Shown here piece after piece: positions 53,599-62,899 of a DNA stretch of 64,000 nucleotides (the stretch's first letter is position 1; the number at the start of each line of letters is the position of its first letter). The stretch lies in NCBI RefSeq assembly GCF_007845645.1, contig NZ_VCQV01000021.1:1-64000 (forward strand). Reading direction: 5' to 3'. A program made the position numbers and the translations under genes. The notes beneath the pieces were generated by a model that was not told the origin of the DNA, made no database searches, and worked only from the letters and a program-made list of their open reading frames with translations. Origin of the DNA: Leekyejoonella antrihumi (GTDB taxonomy: Bacteria; Actinomycetota; Actinomycetes; Actinomycetales; Dermatophilaceae).

Positions 53599-54857
53599 TT
53601 CGTCACCGCAACAGCTCCCTCACCCAGCGTGGCCTGGTCTTCATCTCCGGCGGCGGGACCTTGGCCATCGGCGGTATCGTGCTCGGCTACGTCGACATCG
53701 CGCGGGTCGGGATGCTGCTCGTGGTGCTGCCCCTGCTCACGTTGCTGCTCAGTCGGCGTCGCTCCCCCGACGTGGAGGTCACCCGCGTCGTCGAACCCGC
53801 CACCCTCCTACCCGACCAGCGCGCCCAGGTCAGCGTGACGTTCCGCAACCCAGGGCGCCGTGCCACCAGGCTGTGCCTCGCGGAGGAGCGGATCGACTAC
53901 GTTCTCGGTGACCGGCCACGCTTCATCCTTCCCGCCCTCTACCCCGGTGCGGCGCGCCGACTGACGTATGTCGTGCGCAGCCACGTGCGCGGGCGACACC
54001 ATCTCGGCCCCATCCGGTTGCGCGAGACCGACCCGTTCGGCCTGACGACGGCGGCCCGTGAGATCCGACAGGTCGACGAGGTCCTCGTGCTTCCACGGGT
54101 CGTGCCACTCGGGGCGACCAAGCCACCGGGGTCGGGAGTGGGCAGTGAGGGCGAGGTCCCGCAGATGATTGCGCTGCACGGCGCCGAAGACGTCAGCATC
54201 CGCGCCTACCACGACGGTGACGACCTGCGGAAGGTCCACTGGCCGGCCACCGCGCACCGCGGTGAGCTGATGGTCCGCCAGGAGGAGCAGCCCGCGCGGC
54301 GATCGGCCGTGCTGCTGCTGGACAGTCGGGCCTCAGGGCACCAGGGCAGCGGCACCCGCAGCTCATTCGAGTGGGCAGTCAGCGCCGCCGCCTCGATCGC
54401 CGTCCGACTCGACGAGCTGCAGTACTCCACCCACCTGGCCACCGTGGAGACCCTGTCAGCCGAGCTGATCGACGCCGCCGCGCCGGCCGGGGACATCGTC
54501 CGATGGCTCGCGGTCGCGGGTCCCGATGAGGACCTTCAACACGAAGTCCTGGTGAACCACACGGCGGAGGTCGTCCGACTCGGTGCCATCGTCGTTGCCG
54601 TTCTGACCGACCTCGATGACGGCCGTGCGGCCCAGCTCGCCGGGCTGCGACAGGCCGGGGCGGCCGGGATCGCGCTCATCCTCGACACCCACAGCTTTAC
54701 GCACCCGAATGCCGAGACCAGCCTCGCCGCGGATGGGCTCCGCGGTCAGCTGGCCGGCGCCGGATGGCGAGTCGTCATCGTTCGCGGCGACACGGGAATC
54801 TTGGCGGCCTGGGCGACCGTGAGCAGCCGCAGCCTGCTCCGAATGGGCGCCCTATGA
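53595..54857 (+). CDS. DUF58 domain membrane protein
   Basis: This 420-residue protein has two N-terminal helices (GLVFISGGGTLAIGGIVLGY and ARVGMLLVVLPLLTLLLSRR) and a DUF58 region with GDDLRKVHWPATAHRGELMV followed by a VWA-like fold (AVLLLDSRASGHQGSG). It is the usual partner of MoxR ATPases. ATGA overlaps link it with both neighbours. Confidence 0.88.
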   Translation: MIRHRNSSLTQRGLVFISGGGTLAIGGIVLGYVDIARVGMLLVVLPLLTLLLSRRRSPDVEVTRVVEPATLLPDQRAQVSVTFRNPGRRATRLCLAEERIDYVLGDRPRFILPALYPGAARRLTYVVRSHVRGRHHLGPIRLRETDPFGLTTAAREIRQVDEVLVLPRVVPLGATKPPGSGVGSEGEVPQMIALHGAEDVSIRAYHDGDDLRKVHWPATAHRGELMVRQEEQPARRSAVLLLDSRASGHQGSGTRSSFEWAVSAAASIAVRLDELQYSTHLATVETLSAELIDAAAPAGDIVRWLAVAGPDEDLQHEVLVNHTAEVVRLGAIVVAVLTDLDDGRAAQLAGLRQAGAAGIALILDTHSFTHPNAETSLAADGLRGQLAGAGWRVVIVRGDTGILAAWATVSSRSLLRMGAL

Positions 54858-57142
54858 CTCGCGCGCGCGTCACCGAGGGGTTGCTCGCGGCACTTGGCAC
54901 CCTTGCCGCGGCCTGGCCGCTCACCACGCTGCTGACCGGCGAGCACTGGTTGTGGAGACTGATCCTGTTGGTCCTGCTGGTCAGCGGCCTGGGCATGGCC
55001 GCCCGCGCGACCGGCACCGCCCGGGGGGTCGTGGTCCTCACTCAGGTCACCGGGCTCCTGCTTGTCGTCTTCCTGCTGGACCTGGAGCAGCACCTCGGCA
55101 TGCACGCGCTCGCCCAACAGATCGCGGGCCTCATCGAGGATGCCAACCACACCCTCGTGACCTATACGGCCCCCGCGCCGGTCACTCCAGGGCTCGAGTT
55201 CGTCCTGTCTCTCATCGTGCCGACTCTCGCCATTGCGGTGGACCTGCTGGCCGTGACCTTCCGCCGGCCCGCGGCGGCCGGGATACCGCTGCTTGGCGTG
55301 TTCATGCTGTCGGCCTCGAATGCGGCCACCGGCCTCAACCCCGCATACTTCGTTGCCGTCGCCGTCATCTGGCTGTCCATGGTGGCCCACGGAAGCAGCC
55401 GGCAGATGCTCAGCTGGGCCTCCACCCGCGCCCGACCGTCGACACCGATGACCTTCGAGAACCGGTTCAACATCTCGGGGCATGCCGCGCTGGCCCGGGG
55501 GCTCGGGGTCGCCAGCCTGGTGCTGGCCCTGGTCCTACCCGCCGCGTTGCCGAGCTCCACGCCGCACTTCTTCGCCAACGGCCTGAGTCGCTCCACCGAC
55601 TCGGGTGGATCTGGGCCGGGGTCGATGTTCGGCAGCGAGGCGGACATCGCCAAGGACCTGCGGGCCCAGGGCACTGCTCCCGTGCTGGTGTTTCGGACCA
55701 ACGACGCCAGCCCTCCACCACTGCGCGTCCTGGCTACGAGCAGGTATACCGGCGGCCAGTGGAACCTGCGGCCGCCGTCGACCCATCTGGTCCGGGGTCG
55801 TGACAACACGAAACTGCAGACCGATGGCACCGCCACGACGGCAGCAAGCCAGACCTACTCCCTGCAGGTGAGCAGCAGCACGATCGGCGCGCCCCAGTTT
55901 GCGGCGCCCTTCCCCGTTCGAACCGCGAACCTCGGGTCCGTACCGTGGAGGTTCGACGGCTCCACCGGACAGATCGTGCCCTCCGGACCGGCGAGTTCCT
56001 ACTCGCTCACCTACGAGCGCCTGGGCGACGACGACCAGCCAAGCGGCAGCGGCGGGCGACCGAACGCGGCCGATGAGCTGGCTTTGCCCACGGAGGCCCG
56101 CGCGCGCGTCGTGGCTCTGGCCGAGAAGATCGGCGGACGGACGTCGTTCGACTCCGCGATCGCGATCCAGGACTATCTGCGGTCGGGGTCGTTCACCTAC
56201 TCGCTGTCCTTGGCGCCTCGGCGGAAGGCCTCCGACGGGCGGCCTCTGGACCCCCTGAGCAACTTCCTGGTCACCCGCAAGGGCTACTGCATCCAGTTCG
56301 CGACAGCCATGATCATGCTCGCCCGCGCAGATGGCATCCCGGCACGGCTGGCCGTCGGGTTCCTCCCCGGCCAGCAGGACTCGTCCGGTGCGTATCACGT
56401 CGTGAAGTCGGATGCCCACGCCTGGCCGGAGCTGTGGTTTCCCGGTATGGGATGGACCCGGTTCGAACCAACACCGGGAGCGCGATCCGGCGCCCCCCCG
56501 TTGTACGCGATCCCCACACAGCCGGATCAAGCCTTGTCATCGCCGAGCCCCAGCGCGTCGGCCCCGACGCCGAGCAGGCGTGCTCCCGTGCTGCCCGCTG
56601 CACCGACCTCCCACGCGACAACGGACAGCGGGCTCGGCGTGTGGTCCACCGTCGGCATCGGGGTGCTCGTCGCGCTGGTGATACTGCTGCTCCTGCTGAT
56701 CCTTCCAGGCTTGGCATGGGCTCGTCGGCACAGGATCGTCAGCGGATCCGCCGGCCGAACGAACCGGCTGGAGGCGGAGTGGACGGTCCTGCAGTCCCGA
56801 CTCGACGACCTCGGGATCGCCGCGCCGGACGATCGCTCCCCGCGTGCTCTTGAGGACTACTATCGCCGCCGTGGTGAGCTGGGGTCGCCACGCGACGATG
56901 ATGCCCTGCACCGCGCGGCCCGGACGCTCGAGCGGGCCCGTTACGCGCCACCAGGCGATCGGCCACAGTCGTTGGCAAAGGACTCTCAGGAGGTCCTGCG
57001 CCAGGTTCGCGCGGGCGTCCCCTCCGGTCAACGGGTGAAGGCCTGGTTGCTGCCGGCCACCGGACGCCGCGCCGTCAGCGGCGCCCTCCGGGCGGTCGCC
57101 GCCCTGCCGACCCGGCTACTTCGCCGCCGTCGTCCGGAGTAA
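54854..57142 (+). CDS. Transglutaminase-like membrane protein (DUF3488)
   Basis: This 762-residue protein starts with six or so helices (DUF3488), has a large extracellular part containing a transglutaminase-fold domain, and ends with another helix (VGIGVLVALVILLLLLILPG) and a cytoplasmic tail. The catalytic Cys479 is in RKGYCIQFATAMIMLARA and His522 in SDAHAWPELWFPGMGW; the third residue is the Glu of RFEPTP where many members have Asp. The ATG overlaps the DUF58 stop (ATGA); a longer frame upstream is rejected. It could cleave or crosslink wall or surface peptides; the substrate is unknown. Confidence 0.87.
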   Translation: MTRARVTEGLLAALGTLAAAWPLTTLLTGEHWLWRLILLVLLVSGLGMAARATGTARGVVVLTQVTGLLLVVFLLDLEQHLGMHALAQQIAGLIEDANHTLVTYTAPAPVTPGLEFVLSLIVPTLAIAVDLLAVTFRRPAAAGIPLLGVFMLSASNAATGLNPAYFVAVAVIWLSMVAHGSSRQMLSWASTRARPSTPMTFENRFNISGHAALARGLGVASLVLALVLPAALPSSTPHFFANGLSRSTDSGGSGPGSMFGSEADIAKDLRAQGTAPVLVFRTNDASPPPLRVLATSRYTGGQWNLRPPSTHLVRGRDNTKLQTDGTATTAASQTYSLQVSSSTIGAPQFAAPFPVRTANLGSVPWRFDGSTGQIVPSGPASSYSLTYERLGDDDQPSGSGGRPNAADELALPTEARARVVALAEKIGGRTSFDSAIAIQDYLRSGSFTYSLSLAPRRKASDGRPLDPLSNFLVTRKGYCIQFATAMIMLARADGIPARLAVGFLPGQQDSSGAYHVVKSDAHAWPELWFPGMGWTRFEPTPGARSGAPPLYAIPTQPDQALSSPSPSASAPTPSRRAPVLPAAPTSHATTDSGLGVWSTVGIGVLVALVILLLLLILPGLAWARRHRIVSGSAGRTNRLEAEWTVLQSRLDDLGIAAPDDRSPRALEDYYRRRGELGSPRDDDALHRAARTLERARYAPPGDRPQSLAKDSQEVLRQVRAGVPSGQRVKAWLLPATGRRAVSGALRAVAALPTRLLRRRRPE

Positions 57143-57175
57143 CGGTCTCGGGTTGCCGCTGGTCCACGCCTCGTC

Positions 57176-57261
57176 GAGATCGCAACACTCGGCCCTAAAA
57201 CGCCTCGGAAGGGCTGGGAATTGCGATCTGGATGGCGGGTGGCGCCGAAAACTGCGATCTC
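57176..57261. repeat. Intergenic inverted-repeat element with GAGATCGCA ends
   Basis: GAGATCGCA (57176-57184) and its exact complement TGCGATCTC (57253-57261) bracket an 86-bp segment that also contains a third copy, TGCGATCT, at 57222. Between them are GGCCCTAAAACGCC and GGCGCCGAAAA, also related in inverted order. It has the look of a dispersed intergenic element of actinobacteria. The stretch 57143-57344 otherwise holds nothing coding. Confidence 0.5.
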
Positions 57262-57344
57262 AGTGCGGTAACGAGGGGCCCGCGGCTACCGGCGCGGACT
57301 CCGAACCGTCAGTCGAGAACCCTTGTTCTCAAGAGTTTGGACCG

Positions 57345-58001
57345 TCATGGCGAGCGCTGTGCAACAAAATATCCCGGAACTGAGTTCGTGGTCGCCTCAG
57401 TAGCTGAGGTGGCAGAACAACCCGAGGTACTGCACGTCGCCGCTGCTGGGGAGGTCGTTGGTCGAGCCAGCGGGCGGTGCAGGTTCTGGTAGTTCGACCA
57501 CGCTCGCAGTTCGGTGAGAAACCTCAGACAGTCTGCGTGACTCGGGTGGTTGTAGTTCGACGGAGAGGTCGGAGTCGGCGGCCCTCCCCGGGCGAACCCG
57601 TTGGCGTCGCGCCGGACCGGGGTCGGCCCGGCGACCTGCTGACCGCCAGATCCTCGGTAGGTGACCATGCGGGAGGTGAATCGGGCGTCCGTCGTGAGGG
57701 TGATGACCATGCTGGCCGGCGAGATCTCATAGGACGTGCCGTCGGATGCGGTGACCAGCCAGTCGCTCGAAGTCCACACCACGTCGTCCACTTCGACGGA
57801 CTCACCGTTGGCCGGTGTCAGGCCTCGGTAGTAGGTGCGCCCCGCCGATGTCCGGCAATGGGAGAAGTGAGCAGCGGTGGTTCTGCCCAGAGCAAGTGCA
57901 ACGTCAGTGAACTTGCAACCGGACGCACCACCGACGGTGGCCGTCTTGGCCTGCGCATTCTTGGACGCCTGCGGCGTCACGCGGCGGGGCACTCGGTCCA
58001 C
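57345..58001 (-). CDS. Hypothetical protein, possibly a frameshifted fragment
   Basis: This minus-strand ORF of 218 codons contains SAGRTYYRGLTPANGESVEV and VTASDGTSYEISPASMVITL, a beta-rich pattern like extracellular domains of actinobacterial secreted or kinase-linked proteins. It lacks a signal peptide, so an N-terminal part may be lost. Toward the end the ORF frame becomes Thr/Ser/Ala-rich, while another frame reads PEPAPPAGSTNDLPSSGDVQ then YLGLFCHLSY and stops at 57399, which looks more natural. A frameshift between about 57500 and 57600 is likely. I do not recognise a family. Confidence 0.35.
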   Translation of the reverse strand: MDRVPRRVTPQASKNAQAKTATVGGASGCKFTDVALALGRTTAAHFSHCRTSAGRTYYRGLTPANGESVEVDDVVWTSSDWLVTASDGTSYEISPASMVITLTTDARFTSRMVTYRGSGGQQVAGPTPVRRDANGFARGGPPTPTSPSNYNHPSHADCLRFLTELRAWSNYQNLHRPLARPTTSPAAATCSTSGCSATSATEATTNSVPGYFVAQRSP

Positions 58002-58042
58002 TAAACCGATGTCTGGACCAGCAGCGCTGTGCTACCCAAGAC

Positions 58043-58085
58043 GATGCAGGCCAGACCCTGACAAAGTGGGTCTGACCTGCATCGA
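58043..58085 (-). terminator. Strong terminator hairpin after the sigma factor gene
   Basis: CGATGCAGGCCAGACCC (58043-58059) and GGGTCTGACCTGCATCG (58069-58085) form a 17-bp stem with a single G-U pair and a 9-base loop, 23 bases past the sigma factor stop codon. No T-run follows, common in actinobacteria. It is the best terminator in the window. Confidence 0.7.
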
Positions 58086-58107
58086 TGCCGACTTTCGGCG
58101 AGACTGC

Positions 58108-59691
58108 TCAGTCGAGGTAGTCGCGCAGCACCTGCGAGCGGGACGGGTGACGCAGCTTGCTCATCGTCTTGGACTCGATCTGCCGGATCCGCTCACGGGT
58201 CACGCCGTAGACCTTGCCGATCTCATCCAGCGTCTTCGGCTGCCCGTCGGTCAGGCCGAACCGCATGGACACAACCCCGGCCTCCCGCTCGGACAGCGTG
58301 TCGAGCACGGAGTGCAACTGCTCCTGCAGCAAGGTGAAGGACACGGCGTCAGCAGGCACCACGGCCTCCGAGTCCTCGATCAGGTCACCGAACTCGCTGT
58401 CGCCGTCCTCACCGAGCGGCGTGTGCAAAGAGATCGGCTCGCGACCGTACTTCTGGACCTCGACGACCTTCTCCGGGGTCATGTCAAGCTCCTTGGCGAG
58501 CTCCTCCGGGCTGGGCTCACGGCCCAGGTCCTGCAGCATCTGACGCTGCACCCGCGCGAGCTTGTTGATGACCTCGACCATGTGGACGGGGATGCGGATC
58601 GTGCGTGCCTGGTCGGCCATCGCGCGCGTGATGGCCTGGCGGATCCACCAGGTGGCGTAGGTCGAGAACTTGTAACCCTTGGTGTAGTCGAACTTCTCGA
58701 CCGCACGGATCAGACCCAGGTTGCCCTCCTGAATCAGGTCGAGGAAGAGCATGCCGCGGCCGGTGTAACGCTTTGCCAGCGACACGACCAGCCGCAGGTT
58801 CGCCTCAAGCAGGTGGTTCTTGGCGCGCTTGCCGTCCTGCGAGATCCACCACAGCTCGCGCTTGAACTTCATGTCGATCTTCTCGCCGGAGTTCAGCTGC
58901 TCCTCCGCGAAGAGCCCCGCCTCGATGCGCTTGGCCAGCTCGACCTCCTGCTCGGCATTCAGCAGGGCAACCTTGCCGATCTGCTTCAAGTAGTCCTTGA
59001 CCGGGTCCGCGGTCGCGCCCGCCGTGACCACCTGCTGAGCGGGAGCGTCGTCGTCCTTGTCCTGCCGGATGACGAAGCCACCGGTCTCGGACTCCTCCTC
59101 CGCCTCGCCCGCCTTGGTTGGCGACTCGTCGGACTCATCGTCCTCGTGGTCCTCGTCGGCGACCTCGACGTCGGCAGCCTGCTTGCGCCCGCCGCGCTTC
59201 GCGGTCTTCTTGGCCGGGCGACGGGGTGCCGACCCACCTTCCGCGGCCGCAGCGTCGGCCGCTGCACGGGTCGTGGTCTTCTTGGCCATCGCCTTCTTGG
59301 CAGCGGCCTTCTTTGCCGGTGCCTTCTCGACGGCCGACTCATCATTCTGGTCGGCCGACTTCTTGGCCGCGGCCTTCGTCGTCGTGGGCTTCTTGGTCGC
59401 GCTCTTGCTCGTGGTGTTACGGGTGGCCGATGAGCGGGCGGTCGTGGAGGCAACCGCTCGCTGCGCCGTTTCCGGGTCCAACGTGATCATCACTCCCTGC
59501 TCCTCGAGCGCACGCAGCACCGTCTTCATCCGCTTCGGCGCGATCTGCGCGCTCTCCAGAGCGGACTTCAATACGGAACTGTCGACGGAGCCGTTCGCAT
59601 GCCCGTTCGCGAGCAGATCTTTCAGCACGGGATGGCTGAACTCTGCCGGGAGGACGGGCACAGAGGGGGGGTTCGACACGGACGTCACCAA
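58108..59691 (-). CDS. rpoD: Principal RNA polymerase sigma factor (SigA/HrdB/RpoD)
   Basis: This 527-residue protein is the housekeeping sigma-70 factor. A short N-terminal region 1.1-like part is followed by a Lys/Ala/Thr-rich and acidic stretch of about 150 residues, as in HrdB. Region 1.2 reads [20 protein letters not shown]; region 2 contains [20 protein letters not shown] and [20 protein letters not shown]; region 4 ends with [20 protein letters not shown], and the protein ends VLRDYLD. It stands alone with its own terminator. Confidence 0.95.
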   Translation of the reverse strand: MVTSVSNPPSVPVLPAEFSHPVLKDLLANGHANGSVDSSVLKSALESAQIAPKRMKTVLRALEEQGVMITLDPETAQRAVASTTARSSATRNTTSKSATKKPTTTKAAAKKSADQNDESAVEKAPAKKAAAKKAMAKKTTTRAAADAAAAEGGSAPRRPAKKTAKRGGRKQAADVEVADEDHEDDESDESPTKAGEAEEESETGGFVIRQDKDDDAPAQQVVTAGATADPVKDYLKQIGKVALLNAEQEVELAKRIEAGLFAEEQLNSGEKIDMKFKRELWWISQDGKRAKNHLLEANLRLVVSLAKRYTGRGMLFLDLIQEGNLGLIRAVEKFDYTKGYKFSTYATWWIRQAITRAMADQARTIRIPVHMVEVINKLARVQRQMLQDLGREPSPEELAKELDMTPEKVVEVQKYGREPISLHTPLGEDGDSEFGDLIEDSEAVVPADAVSFTLLQEQLHSVLDTLSEREAGVVSMRFGLTDGQPKTLDEIGKVYGVTRERIRQIESKTMSKLRHPSRSQVLRDYLD

Positions 59692-59829
59692 CTACCTTCC
59701 AAAGCTGTCGGATCGCGGTGTCGGGCACACCACGACATTGCCGCCATGGGGTGACGGCTACCGAGGTTGGGGCTTTCTGCAACGCGCCGGGCGAGGGGGT
59801 CCACTCTCATCGGCGGGTGCGGTGCCTCC

Positions 59830-59861
59830 ATTATAAAACGATCCAGCGGGCGATTCATTCC
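59830..59861 (-). promoter_or_regulatory. Candidate promoter of the sigma factor gene
   Basis: On the minus strand a perfect TATAAT (59830-59835) lies about 140 bases before the start codon. Overlapping it, GGAAT (59857-59861) and GTT (59837-59839) are 17 bases apart, resembling an extracytoplasmic-function sigma promoter (GGAAC-N16/17-GTT). Streptomyces hrdB is known to be driven by an ECF-type sigma factor. Which element is used is open. Confidence 0.4.
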
Positions 59862-59914
59862 ATCAGGTCCACCTAAGTGCCCTTCGGCACAGCGGTCTAG
59901 GCCCGTTCGTGCGC

Positions 59915-60304
59915 TCAGTCTCGTTGCGAGACGTCCGGTTTGACCGCCAGCACCGGGCACGCGGCATCGAGCAGAATCCGTTGCGCCTGGGCCCCCAGGA
60001 TCAGCTTGCCTACGGGTGTGCGCCGACGCAGCCCGATCACCAGAAGGTCTGCGTCGTGCTCCACCGCGACGGCCAGAATCGTGTCAACCGAGTCCTTGCC
60101 GTCCTCGACACCCTGGGTCTGGAAGCGAACGTCACCGCCCGCAAGCTCGGCGGCACGGGCCTCCAACTCGCTCGGGTCGTTGCGCTCGTGTCGGGACAGG
60201 TCGACGACCACCAGATCGCCTTGTCGTGCCCTCGCCTCCTGCACTGCGCGCTCGAGTGCTGCGTTCCCCTCAGGAGTTGGGACGTATCCCACGACAATCG
60301 TCAA
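59915..60304 (-). CDS. Universal stress protein, single domain
   Basis: This 129-residue UspA protein reads LTIVVGYVPTPEGNAALERA and ends with LLVIGLRRRTPVGKLILGAQ and CPVLAVKPD, keeping the G-2x-G-9x-G type nucleotide site in part. A TTG start at 60304 is proposed because GAGGAGG lies 6 bases upstream and homology begins there; an earlier ATG-like codon would add 26 unrelated residues. Confidence 0.85.
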   Translation of the reverse strand: MTIVVGYVPTPEGNAALERAVQEARARQGDLVVVDLSRHERNDPSELEARAAELAGGDVRFQTQGVEDGKDSVDTILAVAVEHDADLLVIGLRRRTPVGKLILGAQAQRILLDAACPVLAVKPDVSQRD

Positions 60305-60357
60305 CTCGGACCTCCTCGTCCTCACGCACCGCCGACCGCGGGCCCTATCCGTCGAAA

Positions 60358-61581
60358 CTACCCGACCCGCCCGGTGGAGCACGGGCCCAGGTCCGCCAGA
60401 GCGTCTCGCACGATCCTGGAGACCTCCTCGGTCTCGATCAGAAAGCCGTCGTGCCCGTGCGTCGAGTGCATCATGCGCACCCGTCCCCGCCCGTGGGCGG
60501 CAACGATCTGCTGCGACAGCTCCGGTGGAAACAGTCGGTCGCTGTCGACGGCCGCGACCCGCAGCAGACCCTGGTAGCCGCCGAGGACGTCGGCAAGGCT
60601 GCCGCGGCCCCGCGCGATGTCGTGCGTGGACATGGCACGGGTCAGGTGCACGTAGGCGCCCGCGTCGAACCGGCCCACCAGCTTGCCGGCCTGGTGGTCC
60701 AGATAGCTCTCGACCGCGAACCGTCCGTCGCCGAGCGGGTCCTCGCCGGGCTGTTCCCGCCCGCCGAACCGGTCATTCAGCTCGTCCGCGCTGCGGTAGG
60801 TCGTATGCGCGATCCGCCGCGCGAGGCCGAGACCGGTCGTCGGTCGCCGGTCGCCCCCGTAGTAGTCGCCGCCGCAGAAATCCGGGTCGGAAGCGATCGC
60901 CAAGGTCTGGGCCTGACCCCAGGCGATCTGGTCGGCCGTCGCGTAGGCCGTGGTCGCCAGGGCCAGTGCACCCCTCGTGCGTTCCGGGTGCGACGCCACC
61001 CACTCCAGCGTCCGCATTCCACCCATCGAGCCGCCGAGCACCAGATGCCACGCCTCGATACCGAGGACGTCGGCGATCGCGGCCTCCGCGGCAACCTGGT
61101 CACGGATGCCGGTGCGCGGGAACCTGGAGCCCCACGCCTGTCCGTCCGGTGCAGCCGAACCCGGACCGGTGGTGCCGCGGCACCCGCCGAGCACGTTGAC
61201 GGCGACGACAAAGAGTTCCTGGGTGTCCAGCGGGCAGCCCGGACCGATCAGGTCCGGCCACCACCCGTCGGTGGGCTGGCCGGGGCCGGCCGAGCCGACC
61301 ACGTGCGAGTCGCCGGTCAGCGCATGCTCCACCAGGACCGCGTTGCTTGCGTCCGCGGCAAGTCGTCCCCACGTCTGGAAGGTCACCACCAGCTCGGGCA
61401 GGACCGCACCGCTTTCGAGCAAGAAGTCGGTGAACCGCACGGCGCGTGCCGCCGGATTGGCATCGGTGGGTGGCGCAACCCAGGTGTAGTCGGTGCGCCG
61501 AGCGACCTGGCGACGAGCAGGCGGCTCAGGGGCCTGCGGGCAGGTCGGCCACGATCGTGGACGGTGGTGGGTCACAGTCAT
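60358..61581 (-). CDS. metX: Homoserine O-acetyltransferase MetX
   Basis: This 407-residue alpha/beta hydrolase-fold enzyme acetylates homoserine for methionine synthesis. Key features are LVEHALTGDSHVVG, the nucleophile in LVLGGSMGGMRTLEWV, the catalytic Asp in AVDSDRLFPPE and His in STHGHDGFLIE. The first 30 residues are non-conserved; GGGAG precedes the ATG at 61581. A SAM-IV riboswitch lies immediately upstream, so expression falls when S-adenosylmethionine is plentiful. The usual partner metY is not in the window. Confidence 0.92.
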   Translation of the reverse strand: MTVTHHRPRSWPTCPQAPEPPARRQVARRTDYTWVAPPTDANPAARAVRFTDFLLESGAVLPELVVTFQTWGRLAADASNAVLVEHALTGDSHVVGSAGPGQPTDGWWPDLIGPGCPLDTQELFVVAVNVLGGCRGTTGPGSAAPDGQAWGSRFPRTGIRDQVAAEAAIADVLGIEAWHLVLGGSMGGMRTLEWVASHPERTRGALALATTAYATADQIAWGQAQTLAIASDPDFCGGDYYGGDRRPTTGLGLARRIAHTTYRSADELNDRFGGREQPGEDPLGDGRFAVESYLDHQAGKLVGRFDAGAYVHLTRAMSTHDIARGRGSLADVLGGYQGLLRVAAVDSDRLFPPELSQQIVAAHGRGRVRMMHSTHGHDGFLIETEEVSRIVRDALADLGPCSTGRVG

Positions 61582-61627
61582 GACGGCTCCCGATCAGGGG
61601 GCCGATGTGGGACGGCCCCGCGCTTGT

Positions 61628-61735
61628 CATCTCAGTCTCGAAATGACCTTGTCCTCACCCGGGGCACCCCACCGCGGTGGAGGGTTGCCGCCCAGCAAGC
61701 CGGGGCTTTTCGCTGGGACTCTTGACCAACTCGAG
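61628..61735 (-). ncRNA. SAM-IV riboswitch
   Basis: On the minus strand the leader of metX contains the SAM-IV core: CCAGCGAAAAGCCCCGGCTT, GCTGGGCGGCAACCCTCC, then ACCGCGGTGGGGTGCCCCGG and GTGAGGACAAGGTC, flanked by a GGTCAAGAG/GACC closing pair. The GGCAACCCTCC-N-CGGTGGGGTGCCCCGGGTG segment is the recognisable signature of this actinobacterial class. Between it and the start codon, GGGGCCG and CGGCCCC (61598-61619) form a 7-bp stem that could be part of the expression platform. Exact ends are approximate. Confidence 0.85.
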
Positions 61736-61759
61736 GTTACCATTTGGACACCCATCTCT

Positions 61760-62794
61760 CTATGCAGGATGCCGGTCCTCTCGCGGAGTGGGACGTACAC
61801 AGTGCTCGAACGCCTGGTGGACCATCTGGGCGAGCCGGTAACCGGGGTCGATCTCCAGTGCCTGCTCGGCGGCGGTCCGTCCAAGGGCACCCCCACCGCC
61901 GAGCCAGCCGACCGCCGCCAGCACTGTGAGCACCGGCGCTCTGAGGTCACGTGGGGTGCTTCGGGCGCAGGCGGCCAACCGGCTTGCCACTCCCCCAGTG
62001 TCATCGCAGAAGAAGTCCGCCGGATGCTCCCTCGCTCCGGGTGATCGGCCGAGCGCCACCACCAGGTCCGGCAGCCTGTCGGCCGCTGCGACGGTGGGAA
62101 ACTCCTGGGGCAGCAGCCACGACAGCACGCCATCGCGGACCGCGATCCGCTGGAGCCCGCTGGTGGCATCGGCAAGATCGGCGATCGAGAGCTGCGAACC
62201 GCCGGAGAAGTCCTCGTGCACCAGGTGACGCACCGCGACGCCCACCTGCGTCAGCGACGGCCCGGCACCCCGGCGAATGGCCCGGGCGACCTGGTCCAGC
62301 AGGGTCGGATCGGTCGGCACCAAGAGGGCCTCGACATCCGCTCGGCTGTCCATCGGTGCGATGCCACGCAGCACTGCCTCGGCCACGGCCGGGTTCTTGC
62401 TCACATCCGGCACGGCCGTCCACTCGCGAGGGCACCCGCCGCACGCGCACTGGAGGGCCCGCCAGTTTCCCACGCCATCCAGCAGGGCGGTGTGGCTCAC
62501 TCGGATGCCCAGTGCGCTCAAGGATCGGCGTGCTGCACGCAGGAGTGGCTCGGGATCGGGACCGTCATCGATCCCGAAGAGCTGCGCACTGTCGTGACCC
62601 TCGCGAGCGAACAACGCTGCCACCTGCCGCGCCTCTCGGTCAGTCGCACCCGGTGGTGGGATGTCCTGACGGGCGGTCATCCCCAGTTCTCGACCGATCT
62701 GGCCGACGACGACCACGGAACGATGCGGGTAGAAGCCGAGACTGTAGGGGAGGTAGGCGGCCATCTGGCCGACGCTGCGAATGACAATCGACAT
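61760..62794 (-). CDS. DUF4192 family protein
   Basis: This 344-residue protein begins MSIVIRSVGQMAAYLPYSLG then FYPHRSVVVVGQ, the conserved opening of the actinobacterial DUF4192 family, and contains the typical WLGGGGALGRTAAEQALEID near the end. The function of the family is unknown. ATG 62794 gives this opening; 25 upstream codons are rejected. It ends 20-30 bases before the metX riboswitch, so metX is probably a separate unit. Confidence 0.82.
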   Translation of the reverse strand: MSIVIRSVGQMAAYLPYSLGFYPHRSVVVVGQIGRELGMTARQDIPPPGATDREARQVAALFAREGHDSAQLFGIDDGPDPEPLLRAARRSLSALGIRVSHTALLDGVGNWRALQCACGGCPREWTAVPDVSKNPAVAEAVLRGIAPMDSRADVEALLVPTDPTLLDQVARAIRRGAGPSLTQVGVAVRHLVHEDFSGGSQLSIADLADATSGLQRIAVRDGVLSWLLPQEFPTVAAADRLPDLVVALGRSPGAREHPADFFCDDTGGVASRLAACARSTPRDLRAPVLTVLAAVGWLGGGGALGRTAAEQALEIDPGYRLAQMVHQAFEHCVRPTPREDRHPA

Positions 62795-62899
62795 ACCAGA
62801 GAATCTGGCAGTCTCAGCGGCGCCCGCGGGTGCCCATGAGCTCAGGTGTGCACGGGCCGACCGGACCAACGGGGGTGTGGACTCGCTCGGGGACTTCTG

